Below, one piece after another: positions 34,023 through 42,402 of a stretch of 64,000 bases of DNA. Numbering within the stretch: the first letter of the stretch is position 1; each line of letters starts with the position of its first letter. The position numbers were made by a program, and so were the translations under genes. Under the pieces are notes generated by a model. The model saw nothing but the letters and a program-made list of their open reading frames with translations. It was not told the DNA's origin and made no database searches. This DNA is from GCA-020356105 sp964347475 (lineage in GTDB: Bacteria > Pseudomonadota > Alphaproteobacteria > UBA8366 > JADFVY01). Where the stretch lies: NCBI GenBank assembly GCA_964347475.1, contig CAYFYY010000008.1:1-64000 (forward strand). The letters are read 5' to 3'.

Positions 34023-35552
34023 TCAGTCGCGGCCGTCGCGGGCGGCCCGCCGGGCCGCGTGCAGCGATGCCGCGGTCTTGTAGGCGACGTAGTACTTGTA
34101 GATGTTGCGCACGTAGGTCACCGGCTCGCGGCTGACGGCGCGGGCAGCGGCGACCTCGACATGGCCGAACCAGCGGTCGGCGTCGAACCCCATCCTGGCG
34201 GCACGCCGGCGCGCCCGCGCGATCGCCGCCGGGCCGGCATTGTAGGCTGCGAGCGAGAAGAGAACGCGGTCCAGCGGTGCGATCTCCGGGTGATCGAAAT
34301 AGCGGTCGCGCAGGAAGCGCAGGTACTTCACCCCGGCATGCACGTTGGCGGCAAGCTCGTCGATGCCCGCGATGCCGACATTGGGGTCGGTGGCCGTGGC
34401 CGGCAGGACCTGCATCACGCCGACGGCGCCGGCGGGGCTGACCTTGCCCTGGTCGAGCCGCGATTCCTGATAGGCCTGGGCGGCGATCATCCGCCAGTCG
34501 AAGCCGTATTCGCGGGCATAGCGCCGGATCACCGCAACGACCTCCTCGTAATGCTGCGATCCGGGCCCCGACAGCGCGTTGTCGATCCAGTCCGGCGTTC
34601 CGAGATAGCGTTCCAGCAGCACGTTGCCAACCAGCGTGCCCTTGCGGTGGCGGCGCAGGAACCGGTTGACCGCTTCCCGCAATTGCGGGCTGTCCTTGCG
34701 CATGGCCCAGGCGATCGACCCGCCGGTGTTGACGGCGATGTCCTCGTGCACGGTGATCTCGTCGAACACCTGGGCCCAGAACGCCGCCTTGTGGCTGTCG
34801 ACGACGATTGCCGGCAGCAGCCCGGCGTTGACCATCTCGAGGAGGTCGTGATCCTCCAGCCGCTCGTCCGCGGGGCGCACCAGGAGAGGCATCTGGCCGG
34901 CGGCCTCGCGCGCCCGGTTCAGCGCCGCAAGATGTTCGTGATAGCTGCTCGAGGGGCGCACCCACAGCGTCGTCTCGGTGAAATCCTCGAGCGACGAGAT
35001 CGGCGCCGCCAGCGGCCCGCTCACCACCAGCTCCGACACGTCCGGATAGACGGGGATCGAGAAATCCACCAGCGCAGCGCGCCCCGCCGTGATCGTCAGG
35101 TTCGCAGCGGCGATATCGCCGCGACCCTCGATGAGGGCGGGCAGGATGTCGTCGCGCGGCACCGGGATCATGACCACGTGCACCTGCGGCCGGCCCGTCT
35201 TGCGGTACGTCTCGGCGAGCCAGTCCTCGAAGGCCTGCGCCATCTCGACATCGAGCCCGCGCTGCTCGACGCCGTCGAACGAGAAGAACAGCGGGTTGTA
35301 GACGGTGAGAACGCGGACGAAGCCGCGCTCGAGCATGCCGTCGAGGTCGCCGGTCCACGGCTCGTCGACGAAGCCGAGCAGGGCGGCCCCGTCGATGTGG
35401 GCCGACTCCGGCAGATCGTCATGGTCCGGGCCGAGCCGCGGGCCCAGCGCCAGCACCACCGCCAGCGCCGCGGCCGTCGCCGCGGCCAGCCCCGCCCACA
35501 TGATTTGCCGCCGGCGCCGGCCGCGCCGCTTGCGGTCCTGCAGCACCCTCAT
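34023..35552 (-). CDS. mltF: MltF-like membrane-bound lytic murein transglycosylase
   Basis: 509 residues. An N-terminal basic stretch and a membrane segment (about 18-37) anchor it with the rest in the periplasm. Next come a solute-binding-protein-3-like domain (about 75-310) and a C-terminal SLT lysozyme-like domain (about 340-490). The SLT domain contains AAQAYQESRLDQ, whose Glu is the expected catalytic residue, and AVGVMQVLP. It would cut glycan strands of peptidoglycan to 1,6-anhydro ends; the SBP domain is regulatory in MltF. The start at 35552 follows CAGGGG. It is convergent with topoisomerase VI and not obviously linked to it. Confidence 0.88.
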   Translation of the reverse strand: MRVLQDRKRRGRRRRQIMWAGLAAATAAALAVVLALGPRLGPDHDDLPESAHIDGAALLGFVDEPWTGDLDGMLERGFVRVLTVYNPLFFSFDGVEQRGLDVEMAQAFEDWLAETYRKTGRPQVHVVMIPVPRDDILPALIEGRGDIAAANLTITAGRAALVDFSIPVYPDVSELVVSGPLAAPISSLEDFTETTLWVRPSSSYHEHLAALNRAREAAGQMPLLVRPADERLEDHDLLEMVNAGLLPAIVVDSHKAAFWAQVFDEITVHEDIAVNTGGSIAWAMRKDSPQLREAVNRFLRRHRKGTLVGNVLLERYLGTPDWIDNALSGPGSQHYEEVVAVIRRYAREYGFDWRMIAAQAYQESRLDQGKVSPAGAVGVMQVLPATATDPNVGIAGIDELAANVHAGVKYLRFLRDRYFDHPEIAPLDRVLFSLAAYNAGPAAIARARRRAARMGFDADRWFGHVEVAAARAVSREPVTYVRNIYKYYVAYKTAASLHAARRAARDGRD

Positions 35553-35720
35553 CTCCCCTGCTGTTGCCGCCGGGCGCCGCCACCGCGACGGCCCGCATGA
35601 ATCGATAAAGTCTAGCGCACCCCGGGTGGAATGACCATTCCCGGCCGTGCTGGCCGCGCCGCGCCGGATGTGCCAGAATGCCCGAGCTTCACGGGCCCGC
35701 ATCCGCCGAGGGGGGACGAC

Positions 35721-36059
35721 ATGGCGCGCAACGAGATGCACATGACGCTGGGCGTGATCAGCTTCGGCCTCGCCCTCGGGGTGACCTCGGCGATCGCCGT
35801 CTTCGTGCTCGGCCTGGCCGCCTGGCTGTTCGGCTGGGGCATCGAGGTCGCGGTTGCCCTGTCCAGCCTCTATATCGGCTTCGGCCCCAGCTTCGTCGGG
35901 TCGATCGCCGGCGCCGTCTGGGCCTTCGTCAACGGCCTCATCCTCGGCATCCTGGTCGCCTGGCTCTACAACCGCTTCCTCTTGTCGCGCCGCAAGGCCC
36001 TGCCGCCGCATCCGGAGGAGATGCGACGGTCGCGCGAGGGCGCCGCGCCCGAAACGTGA
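35721..36059 (+). CDS. Small membrane protein, bacteriophage holin-like family
   Basis: 112 residues with three predicted membrane spans (about 12-38, 44-62, 64-92), rich in Gly and Ala, and a basic/charged C-terminus (RRKALPPHPEEMRR). The sequence pattern LGLAAWLFGWGIEV... and FVNGLILGILVAWLYNRF resembles a widespread chromosomal family often annotated as bacteriophage holin. No endolysin or phage gene is nearby, so a holin role is doubtful and a general membrane role is more likely. The ATG follows GAGGGGGGACGAC. It is divergent from mltF and convergent with the cytochrome gene. Confidence 0.7.
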   Translation: MARNEMHMTLGVISFGLALGVTSAIAVFVLGLAAWLFGWGIEVAVALSSLYIGFGPSFVGSIAGAVWAFVNGLILGILVAWLYNRFLLSRRKALPPHPEEMRRSREGAAPET

Positions 36060-36172
36060 GCAGGCCGATTTGGGTTCCGGTATGCGCCGCGCTGACGCTT
36101 GCGCTTGAGGGCTGTGCGGATTCCGCATCGCATCCGGGCGCCCTGCCGCCTCCGCCCTGTGCGCAAGGAAAA

Positions 36173-36199
36173 GGGGAAGGGGCGACGGGCCCCTTCCCC
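36173..36199 (-). terminator. Rho-independent terminator of the multiheme gene
   Basis: A perfect 10-bp stem GGGGAAGGGG/CCCCTTCCCC with a 7-base loop, 20 bp after the stop codon of the minus-strand cytochrome gene. Read on the minus strand it is followed by TTTTCC, the usual T tract. The small membrane protein gene on the other strand also ends 113 bp away, so it may work partly in both directions. Confidence 0.75.
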
Positions 36200-36219
36200 A
36201 GGATCATGCGATCGCCGTC

Positions 36220-38685
36220 TTACGGGACGACTCTCGTCACGGCCGTCGCCGTGTCGATATCGGGATCGTCATCGGCGATGGTCGCTGTCCAGGTGATGTC
36301 CCCGAGCTCCGTCGGCGTGAAGGACGGGAAGTCGAACCGGCTGCGTCCGTCGCCGACCGCATCCGAGACCGGCAGCGTCTCGCCGTAGACCTGGTCGCCG
36401 TTCTGCACGCCGATGACGGTCGCCGGCCGGGTCTGGCTGTTGATGGCGCCGTCGTTCTTGACCGTCAGGGTGATGCCGATGGCGTCCCGGCCCTTGGTCA
36501 GGCTGAAGCGCTTGTTCACCTTGAACCCGACGATGTCGAGATCCAGCTGCGGCGCATCGACGCCGGTGCCGGACAGGGCCAGCTCGACGATCGGCTCGTC
36601 GGGATCGTTGCTCGAGATCTCGAGACAGCCGCTATCGGGACCCAGGTCCAGAGGCGTGTAGGTCACCGTCAACGCCTGACTGCCCGAAGGCGCAACCGTG
36701 ATCGGCGGCACGAGCGACCAGCCGAACTCCGCGCTCGTCCCGATGCACGGCTCGATCCCGTCGACCACGAGATCGTCGCCTCCCAGATTCTCGATCTGGG
36801 TGGTCAGGTCCTTGGAGGTCCCGATCACCGTGTCGCCGAAGACCAGGCTTTTCGGGTTCAGGTTGATATCCGGATCCAGCGCGTTGACCGTGATCGAAAC
36901 GGTCGCCACGTTGGAATCCACGGCCCCGTCATTGGCGACGTAGGTAAAGCTGTCGCTGCCGAAGAAGCCAAGGTTCGGCGTGTAGCTGAACGATCCGTCG
37001 GTGTTCAGCAGCACCCCGCCATTCGCCGGACCGGCGATGAGGAAGGCCGCCAGCCCGTCGCCGTCGACATCGACATCGTTGGCGAGCACGCCGGGGGCCG
37101 GCACGTCGAGCACCGTATCCTCGTCGGTCACATAGGCGTCGTCCGCCGCCACCGGCGCGTCGTTCACGCCGTTGACCGTGATCGTCACCGTCGCGACGTT
37201 CGAGTTGTCCGCCCCGTCATTGGCGACGTAGGTGAAGCTGTCGGTGCCGTTGAAGTTCAGGTTCGGCACGTAGCTGAACGAGCCGTCGCCGTTCAGCGTC
37301 AGCGTCCCGTTGGCCGTCGTGGTGTCGAGCACCGCCGTCAGCGCATCGCCGTCGGCATCGCTGTCGTTGCCCAGCACGCCCGGCGCGGGCACGTTCAGCG
37401 TCACGTCCTCGTCGGTCGCATAGGCGTCGTCCGTCGCCACCGGCGGCACGTTCGGCGCCGCGGCGATGGTGGCCGTCGTGGTGGCCGTGTCGCTCAACGC
37501 CGGCGTGCCGTTGTCGGTCACCGTCAGCGCCACCGTGTAGGTGCCCGCCGCCGCGTAGGTGTGGCTCGGCGTCGGCCCCGTGCCGGCGTTGCCGTCACCG
37601 AAGTCCCAGGCGTAGGTGACGATGGTGCCGTCGACATCGGACGAGCCCGTGCCGTCGAACAGCACCGCGACGCCCGCCGTCCCGGTGTACGGGCCGTTGG
37701 GATCCGCCACCGGCGCATCGTTCACCGCGTTCACCGTGATCGTCACCGTGGCGACGTTCGAGTCGGCCGCCCCGTCATTGGCGACGTAGGTGAAGCTGTC
37801 GGTGCCGTTGAAGTTCAGGTTCGGCACGTAGCTGAACGAGCCGTCGCCGTTCAGCGTCAGCGTCCCGTTGGCCGTCGTGGTGTCGAGCACCGCCGTCAGC
37901 GCATCGCCGTCGGCATCGCTGTCGTTGCCCAGCACGCCCGGCGCGGGCACGTTCAGCGTCACGTCCTCGTCGGTCGCATAGGCGTCGTCCGTCGCCACCG
38001 GGGCGTTATTGGCCGCACAGTCGGGGTCGGCGCCTTCGTAAAGCAGGTCGCCGTCGTTGTCGAGGCCGAGAGCATCCGCGTCGTTTGCCGTGTCCTCGTT
38101 GGAGCAGGGATCGACGGGGGCCCCGCCCAACGAGACATCTGTTCTGGCGTAGTATTCAGGGCTGACATTCTCGGGCAGGGGGGTGACGTCGGCGTGGCAA
38201 TCGGCACACACCCCGATGCCGGCATTGGCGTGGTGTCTTCTCAGGCCGTATCCGCTCGATTTCGGCAGGCCCGCAATGGTGAATGTGCGGTAGTTGGCCT
38301 GGATCGTCTCGCCGTAGTCCCTGCCATGACAGCCTACGCAGCCCAGGTTGTTGCCTGTGCTCCACATGGTCAGCGGATTGTCACGGCCGGACCCCGTGTG
38401 ACACAGGTCGCAAGTTGTCGTAACCGGATCCGTTCCCCCCGTGTGCAGGGCGTGGGTTACGTCCGAACGCCCGCCGGTGAAGCCGGGGTGACATGCGCTG
38501 CAGTATCCTTGATCGTCGAGGTTTGGGTCGTGATAGCTCTCGTACGCGCTTGCCTCGGGCGCCCAGGAGAGCAGCGCAATGAGCGCTATGACAAGGGACA
38601 GGACACCTGTCCGAATCGATCGTTGTGTTCCGGCGCTGCGGAACGACGTCGGTGTATCTGCGGTTTCGGTAAGTCGGGTGAACAT
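36220..38685 (-). CDS. Exported four-heme cytochrome c with Ig-like and PKD repeats
   Basis: 821 residues. A signal peptide-like segment (about 25-47, ending ASA) is followed by a cytochrome region with four CxxCH heme sites: CSACH (62-66), CDLCH (92-96), CVGCH (116-120) and CADCH (160-164). From about 225 there are cadherin/VCBS-like Ig repeats with NDSDADGDALT-type calcium motifs, a PKD domain (about 328-410), two more Ig-like repeats and a HYDIN/ASPM-type domain (about 610-700), plus a C-terminal CARDB-like region. AAGGGGG upstream of the ATG at 38685 decides the start. It is probably an extracellular or surface protein; electron transfer at the cell surface is inferred. Confidence 0.85.
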   Translation of the reverse strand: MFTRLTETADTPTSFRSAGTQRSIRTGVLSLVIALIALLSWAPEASAYESYHDPNLDDQGYCSACHPGFTGGRSDVTHALHTGGTDPVTTTCDLCHTGSGRDNPLTMWSTGNNLGCVGCHGRDYGETIQANYRTFTIAGLPKSSGYGLRRHHANAGIGVCADCHADVTPLPENVSPEYYARTDVSLGGAPVDPCSNEDTANDADALGLDNDGDLLYEGADPDCAANNAPVATDDAYATDEDVTLNVPAPGVLGNDSDADGDALTAVLDTTTANGTLTLNGDGSFSYVPNLNFNGTDSFTYVANDGAADSNVATVTITVNAVNDAPVADPNGPYTGTAGVAVLFDGTGSSDVDGTIVTYAWDFGDGNAGTGPTPSHTYAAAGTYTVALTVTDNGTPALSDTATTTATIAAAPNVPPVATDDAYATDEDVTLNVPAPGVLGNDSDADGDALTAVLDTTTANGTLTLNGDGSFSYVPNLNFNGTDSFTYVANDGADNSNVATVTITVNGVNDAPVAADDAYVTDEDTVLDVPAPGVLANDVDVDGDGLAAFLIAGPANGGVLLNTDGSFSYTPNLGFFGSDSFTYVANDGAVDSNVATVSITVNALDPDINLNPKSLVFGDTVIGTSKDLTTQIENLGGDDLVVDGIEPCIGTSAEFGWSLVPPITVAPSGSQALTVTYTPLDLGPDSGCLEISSNDPDEPIVELALSGTGVDAPQLDLDIVGFKVNKRFSLTKGRDAIGITLTVKNDGAINSQTRPATVIGVQNGDQVYGETLPVSDAVGDGRSRFDFPSFTPTELGDITWTATIADDDPDIDTATAVTRVVP
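37209..37443. repeat. Intragenic 235-bp direct repeat, copy 1
   Basis: It appears identical base for base to 37767-38001, offset by 558 bp, and encodes the same Ig-like domain in the same frame of the multiheme adhesin-like gene. A PKD domain lies between the copies. Identity at synonymous positions implies recent duplication or ongoing gene conversion. Confidence 0.88.
37767..38001. repeat. Intragenic 235-bp direct repeat, copy 2
   Basis: The second copy of the unit at 37209-37443. Recombination between the copies would remove or add one Ig plus PKD module (558 bp) in frame, so length variation between strains is expected. Confidence 0.88.
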
Positions 38686-38991
38686 CTGTACTGCCCCCTT
38701 GCGAAGAACGGTTGGCTCCATCCGGACGGCGCCGGAGGCATCGCGGCAGTACACGGGACTGGGCCTGTGCCGTCACGCGCCCTCAGCGTGTCGACCGACT
38801 TCTGTCCCGGTCTTGGCTACCCTCACATCCCTCTCTGTTCTTGATGTTGCCGAGACATGAAGGGCGTCGACGATCAATCCGCTATCGAGATCGAAAAGCG
38901 CGGAATTTGATCGAAAGTATTTTACACAAATTGTCACGCGTTTGTCCCGGGGGTGCGACAATTCGCCGGGCCGGCACGGCGTCGCCCGCGT
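38686..38991. other. Intergenic region with the multiheme gene promoter
   Basis: 306 bp without a recognised gene between the cytochrome start and the broken CoA-ligase alpha gene. The stretch 38905-38945 is AT-rich. A candidate minus-strand promoter has a -10 TAAAAT (38919-38924) and a -35-like GGGACA (38943-38948) 18 bp apart, leaving a leader of about 220 bp. Two in-frame alternative starts of the cytochrome gene (38721, 38754) also fall here but lack ribosome binding sites. Confidence 0.4.
38919..38948 (-). promoter_or_regulatory. Candidate sigma-70-like promoter for the multiheme gene
   Basis: Read on the minus strand: GGGACA (4 of 6 to TTGACA), an 18-bp spacer, then TAAAAT (5 of 6 to TATAAT). 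It lies in the only AT-rich part of the gap. Positioned by eye. Confidence 0.3.
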
Positions 38992-39800
38992 TCAGCGGCC
39001 GATCCTCTCGCGGAGCACCGAGCCGATCTCGCCCGGGGTCGGCAGCACCGCGGCGCCGGCCGCCTCCAGCGCCGCCTTCTTCGCCTGATAGGTGCCCCGG
39101 TTGCCCATGACGATGGCGCCGGCATGGCCCATCTTCTTGCCCGGCGGCGCGGCGGCGCCGGCGATGAAGGCGACGATCGGCTTGTCCATGCCCTTCGCGT
39201 ATTCGGCCGCGTCCTCCTCCATGGCGCCGCCGATCTCGCCGAGCCGATGATCGGATCGCCGCCGATGCCGACGAAGGCCGAGATGCCGAAGCCGTCGCGC
39301 ACCAAATTCAGGCACACCAGCGTGCCGAGGCTGCCGCTGCGCGAGATGACGCCGACCGCACCGGGCTTGAAGATCTTTTCGTTGAACGCCGGCATGAAGC
39401 CGACGAAGCATTCGCCCGGCGTCACCAGGCCCGCCGTGTTCGGGCCGATGATCTTTGTACTCGTCTCGCGCGAAGCCGCCATCACGTACATCACGTCCTG
39501 CACCGGCACGTGCTCGGTCATGATCACCAGCTTGCCGATCCCGGCACCGATCGCGTCCAGCGCCGCGGCCTTGACGCCGAGCGGCGGAATGAACAGCACC
39601 GAGACATCGATGTCCGTGTCCTTGGCGGCGTCCGCGGCCGAACCCCAGACCGGGCGCTCGATATGCGTCTCTCCGGCCTTCTTCGGGTTGACGCCGCCGA
39701 TGATCTTCGTGCCGTACTCGATCATCCGCTCCGACCAGAAGGTGCCCTGGCGGCCAGTGATGCCCTGGACGAGCACCGTCTCATGCCCGCGCACGATCAT
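38992..39800 (-). pseudogene. CoA ligase (ADP-forming) alpha subunit, frameshifted
   Basis: A succinyl-CoA synthetase alpha/malate-CoA ligase beta-like gene broken near 39240-39250. The first 184 codons (from 39800) are a good CoA-binding domain with the nucleotide-fold start LVQGITGRQGTFWSERM and SRSGSLGTL. They end at GIGGDPIIGS. The frame then changes: the family sequence resumes one frame over as GEIGGAMEEDAAEYAKG and continues through KKMGHAGAIV, whose His is the phosphorylated residue, to a stop at 38992. About 20 residues between the halves are missing, so it is a deletion plus frameshift, not one base. The motif GCCGAT repeats at the junction. It may be a real mutation or an assembly error. 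It overlaps the beta gene by 4 bp (ATGA). Confidence 0.85.
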
Positions 39801-40921
39801 CGCGCCGCCTCCACCGCTTCCTTCACCGCATCGTCCATGTGGTCGTAGGGCGCCATGCCGAGGCGCGCCTTCAGCAGCGCGATGGCCTCGGCATCGCCGG
39901 TGCCGTGGATCGAGAAGAAGACCGGGATTTCGGGGTTCAGCTCCTCCCAGGCCGCGACGATGCCCTCGGTCATCACGTCGGTGCGGGCGAAGGCACCGCA
40001 GAAATTGACGACCAGGGATCTGACCCGCGGATTGTCGAGCACCAGGCCGAGCGCCTCCTTGCCCAGCCGGTACGCCTCGCCTCCGATCTCGAGGAAGTTG
40101 GCCGGGCGGCCGCCGAAATGGCGCACCGAATCCATCGTCGTCATGGTCAGGCCGGCGCCGTTCGCGAGCACCCCGACATTGCCGTCCAGCTCGATGTATT
40201 TGAGCCCGTGTGCACGGCCCCGCGCTTCGAGTTCGGTAAGCTTCTCGGGCGCGCCCCGGGCCGCCAGGTCGGGTTGCCGCGCCGCTCCGGAATCGTCCAT
40301 GGTGAACTTGCAGTCGAGCGCCACCAGCCGGCCGTCGGTGAGCGTTGCCAGCGGGTTGATCTCCAGCAGCTCCGCGTCGTGCGCAGAGTATGCGCCGTAG
40401 AGCTTCATCAGGACGGAGGCGACCTCGACCTCGCGCCCCGCCGGCGCGCGGCCGACAAGCGCGGACCGCAGGGCGTCGCCGTCGATCCCACGGCGGATGT
40501 CGATCTCCATGCGCAGCAGCGCCTCCGGCCGTGCCTCACTCAGCTCCTCGATGTCCATGCCGCCTTCCGCCGCATATAACAGCAACGGGCCCTTGCTTGC
40601 AGGATCGTTCAAGACCGCCGCATAGGACTCCGAAGCGATTTCGGCCGCCTCCTCGACCAGCAGCCTCTCGACGACATGCTCGCCGATCGCCATGCCGAGG
40701 ATCGCAACGGCGGCCTCGCGCGCCGCCTCGGGCGTCGCGGCGGGTTTGATGCCACCCGCCTTGCCGCGCTTGCCGGTCGGCGCCTGGGCCTTGACGATGC
40801 ATGGGCCGATCTCCGCCGCGGCTGCAGCCGCCGCGTCCGGTGTCGTCGCCAGGATGCCCTTCGGCGTCGCAATGCCCGCGGCGGCCAGCAGCGGCTTGGC
40901 CGCGTGCTCCTCGAAGTTCAT
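39797..40921 (-). CDS. CoA ligase (ADP-forming) beta subunit, SucC/MtkA-like
   Basis: 374 residues with an N-terminal ATP-grasp domain (about 1-220) and a C-terminal ligase domain (about 245-370). It resembles succinyl-CoA synthetase beta, malate-CoA ligase and the ADP-forming ligase used for sulfoacetate. Family segments seen are AQAPTGKRGKAGG (46-58), LEINPLA (184-190) and LDGNVGVLANGAGLTM (244-259). It is slightly shorter than SucC (388). It begins 3 bp after the aldehyde dehydrogenase gene and overlaps the alpha gene by 4 bp. The alpha partner is broken in this sequence, so the enzyme may be inactive. The acid substrate is unknown. Confidence 0.85.
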   Translation of the reverse strand: MNFEEHAAKPLLAAAGIATPKGILATTPDAAAAAAAEIGPCIVKAQAPTGKRGKAGGIKPAATPEAAREAAVAILGMAIGEHVVERLLVEEAAEIASESYAAVLNDPASKGPLLLYAAEGGMDIEELSEARPEALLRMEIDIRRGIDGDALRSALVGRAPAGREVEVASVLMKLYGAYSAHDAELLEINPLATLTDGRLVALDCKFTMDDSGAARQPDLAARGAPEKLTELEARGRAHGLKYIELDGNVGVLANGAGLTMTTMDSVRHFGGRPANFLEIGGEAYRLGKEALGLVLDNPRVRSLVVNFCGAFARTDVMTEGIVAAWEELNPEIPVFFSIHGTGDAEAIALLKARLGMAPYDHMDDAVKEAVEAAR

Positions 40922-40924
40922 GGG

Positions 40925-42352
40925 TTACTTCCCGTACTTCGCCCAGTAGGCCCCGAACAGCTCCGCCTCATCCGGCCTGTCCTCGGGAATCGTGGTCACC
41001 AGGTGGGTGATGTTGACGAAGTGCCGCCAGTTCAGGTTCTCGTCGATCGAATTGCCGGCCCAGGTGCCGCAGCCCATCGACAGGGTGAACGGCAGGGCGT
41101 TGTCGAAGCCGCCGCCATTGCCGAAGGTGTGCGCCTGGTTGACCAGCACGCGCACGACGTCGGTCTCCGCCGCAAGCTCGCGCGCGCGCTCCATGTAGCG
41201 GGTATGGATGCCGCAGGAATGCCCCTTGCCCTGATGCTTCAGCACCTCGCGTACGATGCGCTTGGCGTCGGCCCAGTCCCTGGCCTGGTAGACGGTCAGC
41301 ACCAGCGACAGCTTCTCGCCGGAGAACGGGTGATCGGGGCCGATGCCGTCGTCCTCGACCAGGAAGAAGCGCGCGCCCCGCGCCGCATCGGGCAGCCCGG
41401 CGCCCGCCGCGAACACGTCCGCGTCCTTGGCGATCAACTCCCGGCTCAGTTTGCCGTCGGGCCACAGCGCCGCCCGGATCGCGTCCTTATGCGCGGTGGC
41501 GCGCCAACCGCCGGCCCGCTCCAGCGCCGCGATCGCGTCCTCGTAGATCGCCTCGGGGATCACCACCGAGTTTTCCGATGAGCACGAGGTGGCGTTGTCG
41601 AAGATCTTGGAATCCCTGATCTTGGCGGCGGCGGCGTCGAGGTCGGCGCTCTCGTCGATGATCACCGGCACGTTACCGGCGCCGACGCCGATCGCCGGGG
41701 TGCCGCTGGAATAGGCGGCGCGCACGTTGTTCTGGCTGCCGGTGCAGACCACGAGGTCGGCCGCCTTCATCAGAGCGGTGGTCAGCGCCCGATCCACCGG
41801 CGCCGGCAGCATCTGTACCAGATCTTCCGGCAGGCCGGTCTTCTTCAGCTCGGCGCGCATCAGATCGACCGTCTCGCCGGTGACGCCCGCGGCCGCCGGC
41901 GACGGCGCGACGATCACCGCATTGCGCCCCTTCACGGCCATCATCGCCTTGTTGACCGGGGTCGCCGAGGGGTTGGTCGATGGCGTGATCGCGGCGACGA
42001 CGCCGACCGGCTTGGCCCATTTGACGATGCCGCGGGCCCGATCCTCCTCGATGATGCCGACGGTCTTTGCGCGCAACAGGTCGCGCAGCGTGCCGAACGT
42101 CTTGCGCTGGTTCTTGGTGATCTTGCTGGCGACGTCGCCGAGGCCGGTGTCGCGCACCGCACGCTCGGCCAGATGCCGTGCGTGTTCCGGCTTGTACAGC
42201 GACCAGGCCAGCGCCGTGACCGCCTCGTCGACTCGTGCCTGGCCGACATCGGCGAATCCGTCCATCGCCGCGCGCGCCCGCGCGACGAGTCCCGCGACGA
42301 CGGCCTCGGGCGTGCCAGGCTGGGAGACGGGAATGGCTGTCGAGGATGGCAT
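40925..42352 (-). CDS. CoA-acylating aldehyde dehydrogenase (SauS-like)
   Basis: 475 residues, an aldehyde dehydrogenase fold of the CoA-acylating branch (EutE/AdhE-N/SauS). It would interconvert an acyl-CoA and an aldehyde using NAD(P)H. The catalytic Cys257 is in NATSCSSENS (253-262), the TSCSSEN form typical of acylating enzymes. The cofactor region reads TPSTNP (123-128) and GVGAGNVPV (222-230). It lies directly upstream of the two CoA-ligase subunits and 50 bp downstream of tctA. The pair ligase plus acylating dehydrogenase would reduce an imported carboxylate to its aldehyde; sulfoacetate to sulfoacetaldehyde is the best-known such route. Confidence 0.85.
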   Translation of the reverse strand: MPSSTAIPVSQPGTPEAVVAGLVARARAAMDGFADVGQARVDEAVTALAWSLYKPEHARHLAERAVRDTGLGDVASKITKNQRKTFGTLRDLLRAKTVGIIEEDRARGIVKWAKPVGVVAAITPSTNPSATPVNKAMMAVKGRNAVIVAPSPAAAGVTGETVDLMRAELKKTGLPEDLVQMLPAPVDRALTTALMKAADLVVCTGSQNNVRAAYSSGTPAIGVGAGNVPVIIDESADLDAAAAKIRDSKIFDNATSCSSENSVVIPEAIYEDAIAALERAGGWRATAHKDAIRAALWPDGKLSRELIAKDADVFAAGAGLPDAARGARFFLVEDDGIGPDHPFSGEKLSLVLTVYQARDWADAKRIVREVLKHQGKGHSCGIHTRYMERARELAAETDVVRVLVNQAHTFGNGGGFDNALPFTLSMGCGTWAGNSIDENLNWRHFVNITHLVTTIPEDRPDEAELFGAYWAKYGK

Positions 42353-42402
42353 GGTACAACTCCTGGCGGATCGGCGCGGCGCACGGGCCGTGCCGCGCCC
42401 GC

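Noticed and set aside
35721..36059. Phage lysis holin
   Set aside because: The family label exists, but there is no endolysin, spanin or phage gene near, so only the membrane family was reported.
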